Below are positions 60,203 to 64,000 of a stretch of 64,000 bases of DNA, piece after piece. Position 1 is the stretch's first letter, and each line of letters opens with the position of its first letter. This DNA comes from Desulfobacter postgatei 2ac9. GTDB taxonomy: Bacteria > Desulfobacterota > Desulfobacteria > Desulfobacterales > Desulfobacteraceae. The notes beneath the pieces were generated by a model. It was not told the origin of the DNA. It made no database searches and was given only the letters and a program-made list of their open reading frames with translations. The stretch covers positions 770,049 through 834,048 of the forward strand of contig NZ_CM001488.1 of NCBI RefSeq assembly GCF_000233695.2, written 5' to 3'. A program made the position numbers and the translations under genes.

Positions 60203-60274
60203 GGATTGTTGCATCGGTAACACGGGGAATGAATTTCAAAAGAATCAACTATAGAGGATTACTGGGGGCAACGA

Positions 60275-63244
60275 ATGGCCAAGGTCAGGGTATACGAGTT
60301 AGCTAAAGATCTGAACATGACAAACAAGCAGCTTCTTGAAAAGCTTAAAGAGCTGAAAATAGATGCTAAAAGCCATATGAGTGCTCTGGATAGCAGTGAT
60401 GTCGCGGCTGTCAAACAGAATTTGTTGGGTAAAAAGAAGCACTCCAATGAGGTTGAAGTCCGTCCCCCGGTGATCCGCAGGCGCAGGACAAAGCGTCTAT
60501 CCCAGACCGATGAACTGGATAAGGATGAGGATATGGACGATTCATTCGAATCCGAGGAATCGACTGTACAGGATTTTCAAGATCAGGAAGAAGCTCGGGA
60601 TCTGGAAGGTGCTGCTGTTAAGGATGAGCAGTCCCACGAGTCGGTAACCGGCGGCGGAGAGACTGCCCCGGAATCCAAAAAAAAGAGGGATCTAAGACGG
60701 CCTGCCAGAAAGCTTATGTCCAGAACCAGTGAACCCGCCAAAATTATTAAGCCTGCCAAGGTTGAACAGTCGCCGGAGGCGGAGCATGAAGACGTGGCTG
60801 TGGATGTTAAAGGAAAAATTGAAAAGCCCTCCGTAGAAGATGAGAATGTTTTAAAACAGCCGGAAAATGAGAACGCAGAAACATCTGCGGTCCCCCCTGA
60901 ACCCGAAGGTAAAAATAAAGACGATTCGTCTGGTTCATCAGATTCCATTGGGGATAAATCAGTACCGGAACCGGTGAGTGGTGACCAGAAAAAGGCCATG
61001 GAACAGAAAGAGAATACTGCGCAGCAAGGTGGGGACGAATCTATGGAAGAAGACAGCAATCATGCCAAACGCAAAAAAAAGAAGAAGAAAACCGCCCCTG
61101 CCAAGATCGTCAGGGTGGCGGATCCCATGGTTTTGGAAAATATAAAACGAATCAAAGCCGGAGAGAGTCATTCAGGCAATGGAAACGATCATGACCGGCC
61201 TGTCCGCAAACAGCCGATGCCGGAAATTATACCTTCAGATGACCCAGGTCCGGATCTTGTTATACCGTCTGCCGTTCCTAATGAGCGTAAGCGGGTATGG
61301 AATCGTGATGAAGATCACTCCTCTGACGGACCCGGTTCCAGGAAAAAGCGGCGTAAGAAAAAAGCTGTGGTGGAGGGAGATGATCTTTACCAGGGCAGGG
61401 GAGGTCGGAAGAAAAAGGGTAGAAAAGATCCCAAGGGTAAAAAAGGTGGTTTTCAGAAAACCCAGATTACGACGCCTAAAGCAATTAAACGCCGCGTAAA
61501 AATAGATGAGGCCATTGAGCTTGCAGAACTTGCCAAGCGCATGGGCATCAAAGCCAACGAAATGATTGTTAAACTCATGGGTCTGGGCGTTATGGCCACG
61601 GTGAACCAGACCATTGATTTTGATACCGCTTCCCTTGTGGCAGCTGAATTTGACTTTGAGGTGGAAAAGGCAAATTTTGAGGAAGAGACCCTCCTTAACG
61701 TTGCGCCTGAGGCAGAGGACGAAGAAAAATTGGAATGGTGCCCGCCTGTGGTTACCATTATGGGGCATGTTGATCATGGTAAAACCTCATTGCTGGATGT
61801 GATTCGCAAATCCAAGATTACCAGTGGTGAGGCCGGCGGCATTACCCAGCACATTGGTGCGTATAATGTAGAAACCCCCAACGGCGGACGGATCACCTTT
61901 CTTGATACACCGGGCCATGCCGCATTTACCGCCATGCGTTCCAGAGGTGCCCAGGTCACGGATATTGTTATTCTGGTGGTGGCAGCCGATGATGGTGTCA
62001 TGCCCCAGACCGTTGAGGCCATCAACCATGCCAAGGCTGCAGGCGTACCTGTGGTCGTGGCCGTGAACAAAATGGACAAGGAGGGTGCTGACCCGGATCG
62101 CATTATGCGTGAACTGTCCGAATACGATCTGTTGTCCGAGGAGTGGGGTGGCAATGTTATTTTTGTCAAGGTCTCCGCGAAAACCGGTAAGGGCATTGAC
62201 GCGTTGCTGGAAATGGTGCTGCTTCAGGCTGAAGTCCTGGAACTGCGGGCCAACCCGGATCGGAAGGCCACGGGCTACGTGGTGGAATCCCGTTTGGATA
62301 CCGGCCGTGGCGCTGTGGCCACCGTGCTGATAAAACAAGGCACCTTAAGGGACGGCGATTCCGTTGTGTGCGGTCTTCATTCCGGCCATATCCGGGCCAT
62401 GATTGATGATTCCGGAAACCGCGTGGAATCGGCAGGGCCTTCCACACCTGTTGAGATTGTGGGTCTGGCCGGCGTGCCTGATGCCGGAGACGAGTTTGTG
62501 GCTGTGGCGTCAGACAAGGATGCCAAGCAGATTGCGGCCCACCGTATGCAGAAACAGCGGGCCAAGGAACTGGCTAAGAAGAGCCGGGCTAATTTACAAA
62601 AAATGTTTGAGAATCTTGGCACAGCTGAAATCAAAGAGCTTAAACTCATTGTCAAGGCTGATGTTCAGGGCTCTATTGAAGCGCTTAATGATTCCCTCAA
62701 AGATCTGGCCAAGGAAGAGGTGGATGTTAAAATCGTTCATTCCGGTGTGGGCACCATCAATGAGTCTGATGTCTCCCTGGCTGCTGTCTCCGATGCCATT
62801 ATCATCGGGTTCAATGTCCGACCCACACCCCAGATCCGCAAGCTGGTCAAGGATGAGAATGTGGATATGCGTTTCTATGACATCATTTATGATGTGATTA
62901 ATGACATCAAAGCCGCCCTTGACGGTATGATGCCCTCCACCTTTCAGGAAAATATCATTGGCCGGGCCGAGGTTCGCGAAACTTTTGTGGTTCCTAAAAT
63001 CGGAACCATTGCCGGGTGCGGTATTACGGAAGGCAAGGTGGTGCGCGGCAAAAAGGTGCGTCTGCTGCGTGACGGTATTATAAAATGTGATACGGGGCTC
63101 TCTTCCCTGCGCAGGTTCAAGGATGATGTCAAGGAAGTTGAACAGGGATATGAATGTGGTATCGGTCTTGAAAAGTATAATGATATCAAGGTTGGTGATA
63201 CCATTGAGTGTTATGAAGTTGAAGAAGTTAAATACCAGGGATAG
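60275..63244 (+). CDS. infB: Translation initiation factor IF-2
   Basis: A 989-residue GTPase that places initiator tRNA on the ribosome. The N-terminal IF2N helix ([20 protein letters not shown]) is followed by a long acidic/lysine-rich low-complexity region (about 65-380), a second IF2N-like domain, and the G domain: [12 protein letters not shown] (G1), [12 protein letters not shown] (G3), [12 protein letters not shown] (G4). Domains II to IV follow to the end. ATG 60275 has GGGGG upstream. Length is near the upper range because of the linker. Confidence 0.96.
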   Translation: MAKVRVYELAKDLNMTNKQLLEKLKELKIDAKSHMSALDSSDVAAVKQNLLGKKKHSNEVEVRPPVIRRRRTKRLSQTDELDKDEDMDDSFESEESTVQDFQDQEEARDLEGAAVKDEQSHESVTGGGETAPESKKKRDLRRPARKLMSRTSEPAKIIKPAKVEQSPEAEHEDVAVDVKGKIEKPSVEDENVLKQPENENAETSAVPPEPEGKNKDDSSGSSDSIGDKSVPEPVSGDQKKAMEQKENTAQQGGDESMEEDSNHAKRKKKKKKTAPAKIVRVADPMVLENIKRIKAGESHSGNGNDHDRPVRKQPMPEIIPSDDPGPDLVIPSAVPNERKRVWNRDEDHSSDGPGSRKKRRKKKAVVEGDDLYQGRGGRKKKGRKDPKGKKGGFQKTQITTPKAIKRRVKIDEAIELAELAKRMGIKANEMIVKLMGLGVMATVNQTIDFDTASLVAAEFDFEVEKANFEEETLLNVAPEAEDEEKLEWCPPVVTIMGHVDHGKTSLLDVIRKSKITSGEAGGITQHIGAYNVETPNGGRITFLDTPGHAAFTAMRSRGAQVTDIVILVVAADDGVMPQTVEAINHAKAAGVPVVVAVNKMDKEGADPDRIMRELSEYDLLSEEWGGNVIFVKVSAKTGKGIDALLEMVLLQAEVLELRANPDRKATGYVVESRLDTGRGAVATVLIKQGTLRDGDSVVCGLHSGHIRAMIDDSGNRVESAGPSTPVEIVGLAGVPDAGDEFVAVASDKDAKQIAAHRMQKQRAKELAKKSRANLQKMFENLGTAEIKELKLIVKADVQGSIEALNDSLKDLAKEEVDVKIVHSGVGTINESDVSLAAVSDAIIIGFNVRPTPQIRKLVKDENVDMRFYDIIYDVINDIKAALDGMMPSTFQENIIGRAEVRETFVVPKIGTIAGCGITEGKVVRGKKVRLLRDGIIKCDTGLSSLRRFKDDVKEVEQGYECGIGLEKYNDIKVGDTIECYEVEEVKYQG

Positions 63245-63256
63245 CAGGATAGGTCT

Positions 63257-63667
63257 ATGAAACCCTATACACGTGCCGAGCGGGTCTCTATACAGATTCA
63301 GCAGGCTATAACAGAGCTTTTGTCCAAGAAGATGCAGGATCCCAGAATGGAGATGGCAACGATATCCGGCGTGAAAATGTCCCCGGACCTCAGTTTGGCC
63401 TATGTCTATGTTACGGTGTTCGGGGATAAAAAAAGAATTCGTGAAGCCCTCAAAGGATTCCAGAAATCAAAGGGGTTTATTAAGAAAAGAATCGCCCCGA
63501 AACTGGGCCTGCGGTTGATGCCGGACCTGCGCTTTATTCATGATGACTCTTTTGATAACGCTGCCCGTCTGGATGCCTTGATTGATGCGGCCCCCAAGGG
63601 AGAGAACCGGGGAGAGGACGATATGTCCGGTGCTTTGGAAGGGTCTTGCGACCACCCTGATGAATGA
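63257..63667 (+). CDS. rbfA: Ribosome-binding factor A
   Basis: A 136-residue 30S maturation factor with a KH-like fold: RVSIQIQQAITELLSKKMQD, then VKMSPDLSLAYVYVTVFGD and LGLRLMPDLRFIHDDSFDNA. AGGATAGG precedes ATG 63257. Its stop overlaps the truB start (ATGA), indicating coupled translation. Confidence 0.92.
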   Translation: MKPYTRAERVSIQIQQAITELLSKKMQDPRMEMATISGVKMSPDLSLAYVYVTVFGDKKRIREALKGFQKSKGFIKKRIAPKLGLRLMPDLRFIHDDSFDNAARLDALIDAAPKGENRGEDDMSGALEGSCDHPDE

Positions 63668-64000
63668 AAAGCGGAATTCTTGTTGTTAATAAACCCAAAG
63701 GCATCTCATCGGCCGGGGTGGTCAACCGGCTCAAGCGTCTGCTCAAGGTAAAAAAAATCGGGCATACAGGAACCCTGGATCCCTTTGCCACAGGGGTCCT
63801 GCCCATTGCCGTGGGTAAGGCCACCCGGATTTCAAAATATTTTCTAAAAGGTGTAAAAGGCTACTATGCTCAAGTCACTCTTGGCATCGAAACCGACACC
63901 TGTGATTGCACCGGACGTGTCACGCACACGGCTTCTTCCGCTCCTCTTGCCGCCTTGGATTCAGATCACGTCAAAGATGTTGTGGCAGGCTTTTGGGGTC
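63664..64000 (+). CDS. truB: tRNA pseudouridine-55 synthase TruB (cut by window end)
   Basis: The first 112 codons of TruB, which makes pseudouridine 55 in the tRNA T loop. The N-terminal signature GILVVNKPKGISSAGVVN and the catalytic segment HTGTLDPFATGVLPIAVG (catalytic Asp in GTLDP) are clear. ATG 63664 overlaps the rbfA stop. The frame is open to the end of the window. No nrnA/DHH gene lies between rbfA and truB. Confidence 0.93.
   Translation, partial: MKSGILVVNKPKGISSAGVVNRLKRLLKVKKIGHTGTLDPFATGVLPIAVGKATRISKYFLKGVKGYYAQVTLGIETDTCDCTGRVTHTASSAPLAALDSDHVKDVVAGFWG

Overview
The window reads as chromosomal DNA of a sulfate-reducing Desulfobacterota, most likely Desulfobacteraceae (Desulfobacter/Desulfobacula-like). 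The strongest evidence is a complete aprBA-qmoABC locus for dissimilatory APS reduction (38.1-45.7 kb). It is supported by an AcnA-type aconitase, a phosphotransacetylase, a beta-oxidation pair, a small multiheme cytochrome c, a tRNA-Sec gene and a PEP-CTERM protein. The species assignment is inference; no database was consulted.

Layout. 0.1-8.2 kb, minus strand: MscS-type channel, CorA, aconitase, two decayed remnants of a KtrAB potassium uptake system, a nitroreductase and a hotdog thioesterase. 8.5-18.8 kb: an integrated mobile element of about 10.3 kb, bounded by a 51-bp direct repeat of the 3' half of tRNA-Glu(UUC). It carries a PEP-CTERM protein, a string of small ORFs separated by terminator-like hairpins, a DUF2958 protein, an ArdC-like antirestriction protein, a MerR-like protein, a stand-alone protein with family-A DNA polymerase motifs, an IHF/HU protein set in near-identical repeats and palindromes, and a large serine recombinase whose last codons are read antisense through tRNA-Glu. 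Just outside the left end lies the 3' remnant of a second recombinase gene, so the same tRNA seems to have been used more than once.

18.8-26.4 kb: tRNA-Glu and tRNA-Phe, AmtB, a DUF72 protein, LexA, an SYLF protein, a three-heme cytochrome, a tandem ABC ATPase, a 5'-nucleotidase-like HAD protein and tRNA-Sec. 26.4-38 kb: thiolase plus FadB/FadN-type enzyme (fatty-acid oxidation), divergent from an alpha/alpha-toroid protein with a hexapeptide acyltransferase; a hybrid sensor kinase; a DUF2868 membrane protein overlapping a DUF3482-type GTPase; tRNA-Thr(CGU).

38-45.8 kb: qmoABC and aprBA, each closed by a strong terminator. AprAB reduces adenosine phosphosulfate to sulfite; QmoABC links it to the menaquinone pool. 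46-53 kb: two YkgJ-type cysteine-cluster proteins, a short-chain dehydrogenase lacking the usual catalytic lysine, a LysR regulator, Pta, a dGTPase-like HD protein and a nucleoside deaminase. 53.2-64 kb: translation genes in one direction: infC (probable AUA start), rpmI, rplT, pheS, pheT, tRNA-Gly(CCC), rimP, nusA, infB, rbfA and a truB cut by the window end.

The least described part is the element at 8.5-18.8 kb, above all the polymerase-like protein at 13937-15727 and the structured DNA around the IHF gene.
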